Source of the DNA: Fibrobacter sp. UWP2 | GTDB taxonomy: Bacteria > Fibrobacterota > Fibrobacteria > Fibrobacterales > Fibrobacteraceae | NCBI RefSeq assembly: GCF_900141705.1 | Contig: NZ_FQYM01000018.1 | Location: 1 to 64,000 of the forward strand | Direction of reading: 5' to 3' | Length of the DNA stretch: 64,000 nt | Part shown: piece by piece, positions 1 through 8,331 of the stretch | How positions within the stretch are numbered: position 1 is the first letter of the stretch | Layout of the letters: each line of letters opens with the position of its first letter | Notes under the pieces: model-generated | Told to the model about the DNA's origin: nothing | What the model saw: only the letters and a program-made list of their open reading frames with translations | Database searches by the model: none | Translations under genes and position numbers: made by a program

Positions 1-285
1 TACGCGCACCTTCGCCTTGCCGCCCGCGATGTACACGGAACCGCCCTGGCTGGACCACTTCTTGAAGCCCTCCCTGGGGTGGTATGCTGCACCGCCGAGC
101 TGTTCCCTTTCGGCCAGGAGTATCGCCTCCACGAGCCTTGCGCCCATCTCCCTCGACAGCGCGTCAAGGCAGCTTTTCCCCTGTTCGGCAAGGTCGGCCA
201 GAACCACCCCGATACTGGTCGAAATGTCGATTTCTTCGCGGCGGACGATTGACAGTTTTGGGGTTCTTTTTGTACTTTTCATCAT
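1..285 (-). CDS. IS256/Mutator-family transposase, N-terminal fragment
   Basis: The reverse strand is open from ATG at 285 (a second ATG is at 282) to the window edge, giving 95 residues. The N-terminus is basic (KSTKRTPKLS). A helical stretch follows, then HPREGFKKWSSQGGSVYIAG and a KAKVRV end. This matches the segment before the catalytic domain in IS256-type transposases, where a G-S-V-x-L/I-G-G element precedes a VPRVR-like motif. The DDE catalytic residues lie outside the window. AGAGGAT upstream of the start could be a ribosome binding site. The family call rests on this short N-terminal pattern only. Confidence 0.55.
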   Translation of the reverse strand, partial: MMKSTKRTPKLSIVRREEIDISTSIGVVLADLAEQGKSCLDALSREMGARLVEAILLAEREQLGGAAYHPREGFKKWSSQGGSVYIAGGKAKVRV

Positions 286-378
286 GGTGGTTATCCTCTT
301 GCTTGGTGTTTTTTTGCTGAACCAAATTTACAAGTTGGAGACCACCTTTTTCTTTTTGGTTGCAGAAATTTCAACTAA
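1..378 (-). mobile_element. Right-hand part of an IS256/Mutator-type insertion sequence (left part outside window)
   Basis: The element is inferred from the transposase start at 1-285 and from the abrupt beginning of an unrelated open frame at about 379. The right boundary is approximate: somewhere between the transposase start (285) and about 395. Bases 345-385 would hold the terminal inverted repeat, but the other end lies outside the window, so neither the repeat nor a target duplication can be verified. A GGTGGT at 286-291 is repeated in inverse at 341-346; whether it matters is unknown. Confidence 0.45.
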
Positions 379-720
379 CTTTGGGGCATCTTCTCGACAG
401 ACGCCGATGACGATGATGACGAAGGCTTGGGCAATGGCGGAGAAACCGATTTTACCTGCAACTTCAAGAAGTCTGACGATACTTGGGTCCTCGAGGACGG
501 CGAAGTGACCATAAAGTGGGACACCGGCAAGGCTGTCGCTATTGTCAAATCCGATATGGGTGATGCAGAATCATGCCAGATGATACTTGGTGTCCTCGCT
601 TTGGATACCGAAAGCGAAGGCTCATCCTCTTGCGATGGCAGTATCCTCCTTATGGAAGATCCCGATTCTTACAAGGATCTCTCCAGAGAGGCCATGTACG
701 ACATGTACTGCGTTGATTAA
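379..720 (+). pseudogene. 3' remnant of a probable secreted/lipoprotein gene interrupted by the insertion sequence
   Basis: The frame is open from 379, just after an in-frame TAA at 376-378, to a TAA at 718-720. It has no ATG start until well inside, and only a TTG at 427. The translation begins with an acidic run (STDADDDDDEGLGNGG) like the linkers behind lipoprotein signal peptides in Fibrobacter. A cysteine-containing domain (CNF, ESCQM, SSSCDG, MYCVD) follows. Signal peptide and promoter are missing, and the insertion sequence lies directly upstream, so I read this as the C-terminal part of a gene cut by transposition. No function is recognised. A terminator hairpin follows at 745-777. 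Confidence 0.5.
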
Positions 721-744
721 TTTACGTAATTGCGGAGTTTTTAT

Positions 745-777
745 GGCGTCGGCTTATTTGCCGGCGTCATTTTTTTT
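745..777 (+). terminator. Rho-independent terminator of the interrupted gene
   Basis: Stem GGCGTCGGC (745-753) and GCCGGCGTC (760-768) pair over 9 bp with two G-T wobbles. The loop is TTATTT, followed by ATTTTTTTT. It overlaps the last codons of the opposing U32 gene. Confidence 0.7.
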
Positions 778-3279
778 GCGGTCGTGCCACACGCTTTCGT
801 TGAAGAGCTGGCCTTCGGAAAGGCCGTATTTCTCCTCGACGCCGGCGAGGCGGATGGCGGTTTCTACAGGGAGGCGCCCGCGGATGGCTTCGGCGTAGGT
901 CTGCACCTTGCGGCGGACTACTTCTGGAGTTTCGTCCAAAAGTTCAATGCGGAAGTGGAATGCGTTCGCGGCGAGCAGTTGCGGGAGCAACTTGAATGCC
1001 GATTGCGGCTTGCCAACGAATAGCGTGTTGCGGCATTCGGCATCGGATTGCAAGAAGTGTCGTTCGCCCTTGTGGTCGAGAATTTCGACCTTGTGCTGGG
1101 TGCAAATCTTGCCGCATTCGGGGAATCGCCTGCCGGTAGTGAGCGCGCGGGCGAACGCGCAGTATTCGGAATGGAATGCGGGCATGTACTGGTGGAGCGA
1201 GAGCTCGAGACGTGCGGGGTCAATGTTGCCCAGCAGGTCGAAAAGCTGCGTGGAGTTCAGGTCCCACGAGGGGTGGAGCGTCTGTAATCCTTGTGACAGG
1301 AGCCAGTCGTAACTCAGGCAGTTTGCGGCGTTCAGGCTGTAGTCGCCCGCGAGCGGGATGCCACTTTCCTTGAGGATGGAGAGTGCGCCGAGGTTACGGA
1401 CCAGCGCAAAGTCGGGGCATAGCCGCAGGATGTTCTTGAGGTAGTGGCTTTCGCCCGGCTTGTGGATGCGGAGCGTGGCCATGCCTGCCCTGAAACCGAG
1501 TTCGCGGATTTGTTCAAGCGGTTCGTCGTATTTTACGCCCCAGTCAAAGTCCATGATGACGTTGTCTATGTCGAGTCCTTCGAGCGCAGGGATTTGTTCG
1601 GGACGGCGGACGAGGACGGAAATGCTTGTTTTGGGCTTTGGAGTTCCCGCGGGTTTGTGCATCGCGGCGCTCAGCAATTCGCGCCCCGAATTCGCGCTGG
1701 GCGAGAGAGGTTTCCACAGGCAGCGTGCTGCGTCCAGCGCGGCGACGGCTTTTTGCCGGAGAGTCCGCAAGACCTTTCCCGGTACAAAGGCGTTTGCGTC
1801 CACTTGCGCGTCCAGCGAATTCAGGCGGTAAGCCGTTGCGCTGAGCGCCGCGAGCTCCTTGCGGGCAAGTTCTTCAATGCGGTTTGTGGCGTTGCGAGCC
1901 GCATCCAATGCGGTTTCGCTTTCCACCTGGACTTTGTGTCCGTCGCCGTCAAAGACGGTCAACTTCAGCGGCTCGCCGATGCGCCCGAATAAAGTCATGT
2001 CGATAGGCACGTGCTTTGCCAATTCACGGTCGGTGAAAGTGCGGCGCAATTCCTTTTCGAGTGCGGGGGAGTCGTTGCGGTAAACCTTCATGCCCAGGGC
2101 GATTTGCCGTGCGTTGAAATCGCGTCCCATGTCGAGGATGAAGTTCTGTGCGCCGCCCTTGCCCTGTGCAGTGCGGATTCCGAATAAACGCCCGCCGACG
2201 CTCACCTCGAATTCCGGATTCTCGAAGAGGATACCGTCTCCAGGGCGCGGCGCGGCACAAACCGGCGAATTTGGCGCAGCATTATCGCCTTCCACAACAA
2301 TCCCGCCGCGGTCCACCTTCAAGACCTTTCCGAGGAATTCTCCGTGATGGTTGCTGAACGAGCCGTCCACCAGCTGCTGGTGGTCAACGCCCTTGAGCCA
2401 GCCCGTTCGGAGCCCACGGCTAAAAAGCACTTCCAGCGGTTCCATGTCGTCGGGGGAGAGCGGAGTGTTTGTAGAACTCTGGTCCAAGGCTTTGCGGTAC
2501 GCCTTTGCCACCGCGGCCACGTACTCCGGGCTTTTCAGGCGCCCTTCGACCTTGAGCGAATCGACTCCGGCTTCACGGAGTTCGTCAATTATGGGCAGGG
2601 CGCACAGGTCGTGAGGGCTGAACAAATACGGAGCCTTCGCCTGCATGTATTCTTTGCCATCCACAAAAATGCGGTAAGGGAGCCTGCAGCTTTGTGCGCA
2701 TTGCCCGCGGTTTGCGCTTCGTCCGCCAAAGTTTTCGCTCGTGAGGCACTGCCCCGAATAACTTACGCACAAAGCCCCGTGTATAAAAACTTCCAGTTCG
2801 AGCGGTGTCGTTTCGCGGATGGTCGCAATCTGCTTCAGCGAAAGCTCGCGCGCGAGTACCGCTCGGTTGAACCCCAGTTGCGAAACCAAGTTCACCGCCT
2901 CGGCGCTTGCAAGCGTCATCTGCGTGCTTGCATGAATTTCTTGGTTGGGTGCTATGGCCCGGATTAGCCGGGCGAGGCCTATGTCTTGGATAATGAAGGC
3001 GTCGGGTTCAAGCGCAATCAACCGCTCCAAAAATTCCGGAAGTCCCTGCAATTCGCGTTCAAAGACCAGCACGTTCATCGCGAGGAATGTGCGCACTCCG
3101 CGTACTCGCGCATACAGGATCATTTCGCGAACGTCGTCAAAGCTAAAGTCCTCGGTGCGGCCGCGCGCGTTCCAGTGCGGAACTCCAAAGTACACGGCGT
3201 CGGCGCCATTCTGGATGGCGGCCTCGAGCATTTCGCGTGTACCTACGGGGAGCAGTAATTCGGGCTTTTTCACATCCAA
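754..3279 (-). CDS. Peptidase U32 family protein (RlhA/YhbU-like, with C-terminal DUF3656-type region)
   Basis: 841 residues. The N-terminal U32 barrel begins KPELLLPVGTREMLEAAI and GADAVYFG. The family signature FIHGALCVSYSGQCLTSE lies near residues 166-182, followed by NRGQCAQSCRLPY. Cys171, 178, 194 and 198 are the usual cysteine set of U32 proteins, which binds an Fe-S cluster in UbiU/UbiV. The length and long C-terminal extension fit the RlhA/DUF3656 branch. E. coli RlhA makes 5-hydroxycytidine in 23S rRNA, and other members modify tRNA or act in ubiquinone synthesis, so the exact substrate is open. It lies 13 bp after the hypothetical gene at 3293-3673 and is probably co-transcribed with it. 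Confidence 0.85.
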   Translation of the reverse strand: MDVKKPELLLPVGTREMLEAAIQNGADAVYFGVPHWNARGRTEDFSFDDVREMILYARVRGVRTFLAMNVLVFERELQGLPEFLERLIALEPDAFIIQDIGLARLIRAIAPNQEIHASTQMTLASAEAVNLVSQLGFNRAVLARELSLKQIATIRETTPLELEVFIHGALCVSYSGQCLTSENFGGRSANRGQCAQSCRLPYRIFVDGKEYMQAKAPYLFSPHDLCALPIIDELREAGVDSLKVEGRLKSPEYVAAVAKAYRKALDQSSTNTPLSPDDMEPLEVLFSRGLRTGWLKGVDHQQLVDGSFSNHHGEFLGKVLKVDRGGIVVEGDNAAPNSPVCAAPRPGDGILFENPEFEVSVGGRLFGIRTAQGKGGAQNFILDMGRDFNARQIALGMKVYRNDSPALEKELRRTFTDRELAKHVPIDMTLFGRIGEPLKLTVFDGDGHKVQVESETALDAARNATNRIEELARKELAALSATAYRLNSLDAQVDANAFVPGKVLRTLRQKAVAALDAARCLWKPLSPSANSGRELLSAAMHKPAGTPKPKTSISVLVRRPEQIPALEGLDIDNVIMDFDWGVKYDEPLEQIRELGFRAGMATLRIHKPGESHYLKNILRLCPDFALVRNLGALSILKESGIPLAGDYSLNAANCLSYDWLLSQGLQTLHPSWDLNSTQLFDLLGNIDPARLELSLHQYMPAFHSEYCAFARALTTGRRFPECGKICTQHKVEILDHKGERHFLQSDAECRNTLFVGKPQSAFKLLPQLLAANAFHFRIELLDETPEVVRRKVQTYAEAIRGRLPVETAIRLAGVEEKYGLSEGQLFNESVWHDRKKNDAGK

Positions 3280-3292
3280 AAGTTAAAAAAAA

Positions 3293-3673
3293 TCAGCCGA
3301 GGGAAAAGTCCTTGTAGCCAAATAGTACGACTGCGCCCGTTTCCCTGAAAAAGAAAGCCTTCTTGTGGCCGAGCCCTTCCAAAATGGCGTTGTCTAGGGC
3401 GTCGGTAATTTTGTCCCGGGGGCAACTTATGACCGGGAACCCGTCAAAAGAACCCTTGTAACCCTTTTTTACGATGCAGACTGCTGTATATTCGGGATCC
3501 ATGTCGTAGATGGCCGCGAAGATGGCGAAGTCGGTCGCAGATTCGTCGGCGTTCTCTGCCGGGTCGCTTTTTAGCAAAAAAGTGGACTGCTTGGAACTGT
3601 CGCTTGTGTTCCGAACCGATACGGAGCCGTAATAGCCCCTTTCTTTGAAGCATGTCCAAAGTTCGTCTAGCAT
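3293..3673 (-). CDS. Hypothetical protein, 126 aa
   Basis: A small soluble protein without signal peptide or membrane segment, and not a family I recognise. It begins MLDELWTCFKERGYYGSV and ends with a hydrophobic strand (GAVVLFGYKDFSLG). A VISCPRDKITDALDNAI segment suggests an alpha/beta fold. The A+T-rich region before the start (about 3674-3730) separates it from the divergent lipoprotein gene and probably holds both promoters. It is the first gene before the U32 gene on the same strand. Confidence 0.6.
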   Translation of the reverse strand: MLDELWTCFKERGYYGSVSVRNTSDSSKQSTFLLKSDPAENADESATDFAIFAAIYDMDPEYTAVCIVKKGYKGSFDGFPVISCPRDKITDALDNAILEGLGHKKAFFFRETGAVVLFGYKDFSLG

Positions 3674-3734
3674 AATAACCTTTTTTTCTAATTAACAATA
3701 ACAAATATAACGATTTTTTCTATTATAGGGATGT

Positions 3735-3944
3735 ATGAAAATGAAATTCATTATTTTGTCAACAATTGTTTGCATTTTTGTCGCCTGCTCCAATCCCGAA
3801 GGCGAGGCGGAGATTGCAAAACTCACGGCGAAGAATGCCGAACTGATTCAACAAGTACAAACCCTCCAAAAAACTCTGGATTCCATCTCGGTACAGGCTG
3901 AAGCCCAGCGCAAAGTCCTTGAAGACCTTGACATGGCAAAATAG
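3735..3944 (+). CDS. Small coiled-coil lipoprotein, 69 aa
   Basis: The signal peptide MKMKFIILSTIVCIFVAC ends in a lipobox (FVAC, Cys18). The mature chain is one acidic heptad-like helix (EIAKLTAKNAELIQQVQTLQ, then KTLDSISVQAEAQRKVLEDL). This resembles murein-lipoprotein-type envelope helices, but it has no C-terminal lysine followed by an aromatic as in Lpp; it ends DMAK. A TATTAT element at 3721-3726 lies 8 bases before the start. The barrel-type gene follows after 14 bp. Confidence 0.65.
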   Translation: MKMKFIILSTIVCIFVACSNPEGEAEIAKLTAKNAELIQQVQTLQKTLDSISVQAEAQRKVLEDLDMAK

Positions 3945-3958
3945 CCAGAATTTGGTGT

Positions 3959-4771
3959 ATGATTCATTTATTGCTAATTGTCGCCTTGCTTGCAGCTTCG
4001 GCTTTTGCGACCGAACCCTTGCGGCCGGCTCTCCCGCCGCAAACAACGGTGGGCGTGGGCGCAATTGCAGAACTTCGTGACGACGTTTACAGCGGGGACA
4101 TTGGGTGGAATGTTGAAATTGCCACTTGTGACTGCTTTAGCTTGTATACGGATCTTTCGTACAGGTTGGTGAGCTACGAATGGGACACCATGTGGCATGA
4201 CCAGCGTCATGAGGCTGTTAACCTGCAAGTGAACGGAATGAATGAATCTTTTGTCGGGGTCAAGTTTTTCCCGATGAGGTGGCTAGGGGTGGTCGCGAAC
4301 TGGCGGTTCCAACCGGGTGAGGGAAGCCGCGTCGAACGCTTTAACCGCCTTGGGGTGGAGCCTACCATTTTATATTGGTTCAGTCGGGGTTTGCTGCTTG
4401 GTTACAGCATGCAATATTACACGTTCGTTGAAAACGAGAACTTTCAACCCGGCGACGAGATTGGCCTCAAGGCTTCTTTTGTGTGGAACTTACTTTGGGA
4501 CTATGCCAAACGAACCGGGTGGCGTATAGGCTATGCATTTCTATATCGCTGGAGAGTAGAGGAAAGCAAAAATTTCAACATGCTTAAAGCATACCAAAAG
4601 ATGGACGATGCCTACCGCGGTTTCCGCATGCGTGGCGATGTTTCTTACTACTTTGGGTGGTTCCCGTTCCCTCTGGGGATGGGCATGGCTTACGAGATGA
4701 ACCGCGGCGAAATGTTCGGTTTCGAGACGGGGCACCGCGTTGAATTGTACTTTAAAGCGCTAATGCCTTAA
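3959..4771 (+). CDS. Predicted outer-membrane beta-barrel protein, 270 aa
   Basis: The signal peptide MIHLLLIVALLAASAFA has an AFA-T cleavage-like end. The mature part alternates hydrophobic and polar residues and is rich in aromatic residues and glycine (LYTDLSYRLVSYEWD, GLLLGYSMQYYTF, GWRIGYAFLYRWRV, DVSYYFGWFPFPLGMGM), as expected for an 8-12-stranded barrel. It finishes with the strand HRVELYFKALMP. No named family is recognised. It sits 14 bp behind the small lipoprotein and is probably co-expressed with it. Confidence 0.6.
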   Translation: MIHLLLIVALLAASAFATEPLRPALPPQTTVGVGAIAELRDDVYSGDIGWNVEIATCDCFSLYTDLSYRLVSYEWDTMWHDQRHEAVNLQVNGMNESFVGVKFFPMRWLGVVANWRFQPGEGSRVERFNRLGVEPTILYWFSRGLLLGYSMQYYTFVENENFQPGDEIGLKASFVWNLLWDYAKRTGWRIGYAFLYRWRVEESKNFNMLKAYQKMDDAYRGFRMRGDVSYYFGWFPFPLGMGMAYEMNRGEMFGFETGHRVELYFKALMP

Positions 4772-4803
4772 AATTTTTATAATTAAGAAAATTGAGGTTC
4801 ATT

Positions 4804-5715
4804 ATGAAGTTTTTTGTTACCGGAGTGGGTGGTCAGTTGGGCCACGATGTGATGAACGAATTGGCTCGTCGAGGCCATACGGGCGTGGGGAGCGACATTG
4901 CTCCCGAATACAGCGGTGTGGCAGACGGCAGTGCGGTGACGACCATGCCGTACGCTCAAATGGACATTACGGATGCGGCTGCGGTGGAACGGGTCATTTC
5001 TGAAGTTAAGCCGGATGCTGTCATCCATTGCGCCGCCTGGACCGCCGTGGACTTGGCGGAAGACGACGACAAAGTGGCCAAGGTGCGAGCCATCAATGCG
5101 GGCGGCACGCAGAACATCGCGAACGTGTGCAAAAAGCTGGGTTGCAAAATGACCTACATCAGCACGGACTATGTTTTTGACGGCCAGGGTACTGAACCAT
5201 GGCTGCCCGATTGCAAGGCGTACAAGCCGCTCAACGTGTACGGCCAGACGAAGCTCGAGGGGGAGCTTGCCGTTTCGGGAACTCTTGACAAGTACTTTAT
5301 TGTCCGCATCGCTTGGGTGTTCGGTCTCAACGGCAAGAACTTCATCAAGACGATGCTGAATGTGGGGAAGACTCACGATACGGTGCGCGTGGTGAACGAC
5401 CAGATTGGAACTCCCACATACACGTTTGATTTGGCACGCCTGCTAATCGACATGAACGAAAGTGAAAAATACGGTTACTACCATGCGACGAACGAAGGCG
5501 GCTACATCAGCTGGTACGATTTTACCTGCGAAATCTACCGCCAGGCTGGACTTGCGACAAAGGTGGTCCCCGTCACGACTGAGGAATACGGGCTTAGCAA
5601 GGCGGCACGCCCGTTCAACAGTCGATTGGACAAGAGCAAGCTTGTGGAGGCCGGGTTCAAACCGCTCCCCACATGGCAGGACGCTTTGTCGCGTTACCTC
5701 AAAGAAATAGGGTAG
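4804..5715 (+). CDS. rmlD: dTDP-4-dehydrorhamnose reductase
   Basis: A short-chain dehydrogenase-type enzyme (303 aa) that reduces dTDP-4-keto-L-rhamnose to dTDP-L-rhamnose with NAD(P)H, for O-antigen or exopolysaccharide. It has the nucleotide-binding motif GVGGQLG near residue 7, the STDYVFDG segment, and the catalytic tyrosine/lysine pair in VYGQTKLEGE. The length fits the family. The start is set at ATG 4804 because TTGAGG lies just upstream; the TTG at 4792 is part of that ribosome binding site. rmlB follows at 7162, but the two are separated by an opposing CotH gene. rmlA and rmlC are not in the window. Confidence 0.93.
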   Translation: MKFFVTGVGGQLGHDVMNELARRGHTGVGSDIAPEYSGVADGSAVTTMPYAQMDITDAAAVERVISEVKPDAVIHCAAWTAVDLAEDDDKVAKVRAINAGGTQNIANVCKKLGCKMTYISTDYVFDGQGTEPWLPDCKAYKPLNVYGQTKLEGELAVSGTLDKYFIVRIAWVFGLNGKNFIKTMLNVGKTHDTVRVVNDQIGTPTYTFDLARLLIDMNESEKYGYYHATNEGGYISWYDFTCEIYRQAGLATKVVPVTTEEYGLSKAARPFNSRLDKSKLVEAGFKPLPTWQDALSRYLKEIG

Positions 5716-7017
5716 TTACTCTAGTTCTTTTTTGATCCAAGCCAGTCTTTTACGGTGCCATGCGATGAGGTCGTCGATGGCTTCGTCGTACGAAGAATAG
5801 CTGCGAATGTGATTCTCGTGCTCGGTGCTATTTAGAATGTTCCACCGCGTGAAGTTGTTTTTAGCCGCATTGCGCAAACGCTTTCGCAAAGACTCGATGG
5901 TGTCTTCTACAGCTTTGAATTCTTGAAGGTGTTCGTCGAAGAAAGAGTATGCCTTTAACCTGAAAGCTGTCTTTTTGAATAGCCTGTGAGTCCAATATGT
6001 TTTTTTTATGTACCATCCCTCGGGAGCGTCGTTAAGGGTGTCGGGGTGACCGCCAAAGGCGAGGTCGAAATCCCATACAGGTCCCATTTTTATTGGACCG
6101 CCTTTTTCCCAGGTGAAGAATACGCTGGTATAAAAGGCTCCATCGAAATTCTTGGAGTATTCTTGAATCCAGTAATATTTGATATAGGAGTCTATGTCTA
6201 TCCAGTTGGCGATTTCTGTTGTGTTCGGAGTCTTTAAGAATTCTTCGAAGCTGTTGATGTGGTTCTGCAGAAGGCTTAAAGAGGCGTAGGATGCGTTTTT
6301 GGGACTTAAAACGTGGAACGGTTTGCCTTGTTCCGATAAGAATACCTGTTCATCTTTTTTGTACTTGGAGTCGACTTCAACTAGGTAAGAGGAATCGTTT
6401 TCTGGAATGTTGACTCTTTTTTTGGCGACTTTGATGGTCTCCGTTAGCAAATAAACGCCCTGGTATTCTTTGTTTAAAAACAGTTCTACGAATTGGCACT
6501 TGGGGGTATATGGCAAGCCGAGGGTGGCGGATAGGTGGTAGGCTAGGTAGTTCTTGATTAGAGTCTTGTCTGCGTAGTTGGCTATGAGTGCCCAGTCACG
6601 GTTTTGGGGCATCCCCAAAAAAGCGTATTTGTCGTTGAACTCTAACTTGTAGCTTTTTTTGGGCATAGTCACCCAAGAAGTGTTGCCGCGTCCTCTTATG
6701 GTCAGGAATTTGATTTCATCTGTAGGGGAGTCTTTCCCATAGACTTGAAGCCTGGCAGGGACTTCGGTTTCACGATCCTTGACCTGGGTGAACTCGTCTG
6801 TTTCAATGACGATTCTGGGAAGTCCTGCGTAGGGGTATTCTGAATCGTCAAGGGCGAGGTAACTTCCTGTGGAATTCTTTAAGTTTGTGGGAATATCAAT
6901 GTTGCTGCAGGCGAGGAGCAATAGCGTAAAAAGAAGCGCGAGTACAGCGCAATACCCCGAAACGAAGAGTTTCGCACTGGATGAACGACAGATCTTTTTA
7001 GCCCACAACATGAACAT
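5716..7017 (-). CDS. CotH-family lipoprotein (spore-coat-kinase-like fold)
   Basis: 433 aa from ATG 7017. The N-terminus is a lipoprotein signal (hydrophobic VLALLFTLLLLACSN; lipid-anchored Cys). The body matches CotH: TIRGRGNTSWVTMPKKSYKL, then NRDWALIANYADKTLIKNYL, GVYLLTETIKV, and the DFDLAFGG metal/ATP-site-like motif preceded by GPVWD. CotH of Bacillus is a protein kinase; homologues in cellulolytic bacteria occur as surface or cellulosome-associated proteins, so kinase activity here is inference. The stop codon is immediately next to that of rmlD on the other strand. The gene is visibly more A+T-rich than rmlD and rmlB around it, which hints at separate ancestry. A TATAGT at 7027-7032 lies 9 bases before the chosen start. 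Confidence 0.85.
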   Translation of the reverse strand: MFMLWAKKICRSSSAKLFVSGYCAVLALLFTLLLLACSNIDIPTNLKNSTGSYLALDDSEYPYAGLPRIVIETDEFTQVKDRETEVPARLQVYGKDSPTDEIKFLTIRGRGNTSWVTMPKKSYKLEFNDKYAFLGMPQNRDWALIANYADKTLIKNYLAYHLSATLGLPYTPKCQFVELFLNKEYQGVYLLTETIKVAKKRVNIPENDSSYLVEVDSKYKKDEQVFLSEQGKPFHVLSPKNASYASLSLLQNHINSFEEFLKTPNTTEIANWIDIDSYIKYYWIQEYSKNFDGAFYTSVFFTWEKGGPIKMGPVWDFDLAFGGHPDTLNDAPEGWYIKKTYWTHRLFKKTAFRLKAYSFFDEHLQEFKAVEDTIESLRKRLRNAAKNNFTRWNILNSTEHENHIRSYSSYDEAIDDLIAWHRKRLAWIKKELE

Positions 7018-7026
7018 ATTTAAAAT

Positions 7027-7032
7027 ACTATA
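7027..7032 (-). promoter_or_regulatory. Candidate -10 element (TATAGT) of the CotH gene
   Basis: TATAGT on the reverse strand ends 9 bases before ATG 7017. No Shine-Dalgarno sequence lies between, so the mRNA leader would be absent or nearly so. Confidence 0.35.
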
Positions 7033-7161
7033 TCCAACCACAAAATTTACCGATTTTTGCTTTATATGGATAATTTTTACTTTCCAAAAAGCGGCGGCGC
7101 TTGGGTTGAAGATTGTTTTTTTTTTTATTTTTTTATTAAAAAGTTACATTGGCAGGAAAAA

Positions 7162-8295
7162 ATGAAGAATATCGTCATCACCGGCGGTGCCGGTTTTATC
7201 GGAAGTCACGTGGTTCGCCTGTTCGTGACCAAGTACCCCGAGTACAATATCATCAACTTGGACAAGCTCACGTACGCTGGTAATCTTGCCAATCTCAAGG
7301 ACATCGAAGGCAAGCCGAACTACAAGTTCGTGAAGATGGATATTTGCGACTTCGACGCGTTCTACAAGCTCATGCAGGACGAGCATGTGGACGGTATCAT
7401 CCACCTTGCTGCGGAGAGCCATGTGGACCGCTCCATCAAGGATCCGTTCACCTTCGCCCGCACGAATGTCATGGGCACACTCAGCCTTTTACAGGCGGCA
7501 AAGCTCTACTGGGAGAGTCTTCCCGAGAAGTTCGAAGGCAAGCGCTTTTACCACATCTCGACCGATGAAGTCTACGGGGCTTTGAAGATGACGCATCCGG
7601 AGGGCATTGAGCCCCCGTTTACGACGACCGCCTCCAGTTCCGAGCACCACCTGGCTTACGGCGAAGACTTCTTCTACGAGACCACGAAGTATACGCCGCA
7701 TAGCCCGTATTCCGCCTCCAAGGCGGGTTCCGATCACTTTGTTCGCGCGTTCCACGACACCTACGGCATGCCGACGATTGTCACGAACTGCTCCAACAAC
7801 TATGGTCCCTACCAGTTCCCCGAAAAGCTTATCCCGCTCTTTATCAACAACATCCGCAAACGAAAGCCTTTGCCGGTGTACGGCAAGGGCGAAAACGTGC
7901 GTGACTGGCTCTTTGTAGAGGACCACGCCCGCGCTATCGACCTGATTTTCCACAAGGGGACCGTCGCCGAGACGTACAACATTGGCGGTTTCAACGAATG
8001 GAAGAACATCGACATCATCAAGGTCGTGATCAAGACTGTAGACCGCCTGCTTGGCCGTGCCGAAGGCGAGGACATGAATCTCATCACCTACGTGACGGAT
8101 CGCCTGGGTCACGACGCCCGCTATGCCATCGATAGCAGCAAACTCCAGAAGGAACTTGGTTGGGAGCCTTCGCTCCAGTTTGAGGAAGGCATCGAGAAGA
8201 CTGTCCGCTGGTACCTGGACAATCAGGAATGGCTCGACAACATCGTGAACGGTGAGTACGAAAAGTACTACGAGAAAATGTACAAGGACCGCTAA
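7162..8295 (+). CDS. rfbB: dTDP-glucose 4,6-dehydratase
   Basis: 377 aa. It converts dTDP-glucose to dTDP-4-keto-6-deoxyglucose, the second step of dTDP-rhamnose synthesis. Visible are the NAD-binding GGAGFIGSHVVRLF at residues 8-21, the substrate-site STDEVYGAL, the catalytic YSASKAGSD (Tyr/Lys), and CSNNYGPYQFPEKLIPL. The start is ATG 7162 after GGCAGG; the frame is open further upstream through an A+T-rich tract (FFFYFFIKK), which is not protein-like. It works with rmlD 1.4 kb upstream. Confidence 0.95.
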   Translation: MKNIVITGGAGFIGSHVVRLFVTKYPEYNIINLDKLTYAGNLANLKDIEGKPNYKFVKMDICDFDAFYKLMQDEHVDGIIHLAAESHVDRSIKDPFTFARTNVMGTLSLLQAAKLYWESLPEKFEGKRFYHISTDEVYGALKMTHPEGIEPPFTTTASSSEHHLAYGEDFFYETTKYTPHSPYSASKAGSDHFVRAFHDTYGMPTIVTNCSNNYGPYQFPEKLIPLFINNIRKRKPLPVYGKGENVRDWLFVEDHARAIDLIFHKGTVAETYNIGGFNEWKNIDIIKVVIKTVDRLLGRAEGEDMNLITYVTDRLGHDARYAIDSSKLQKELGWEPSLQFEEGIEKTVRWYLDNQEWLDNIVNGEYEKYYEKMYKDR

Positions 8296-8331
8296 GGTTC
8301 AGAAAAGGCTCTGTCTAGCCAGTTCGTACGG

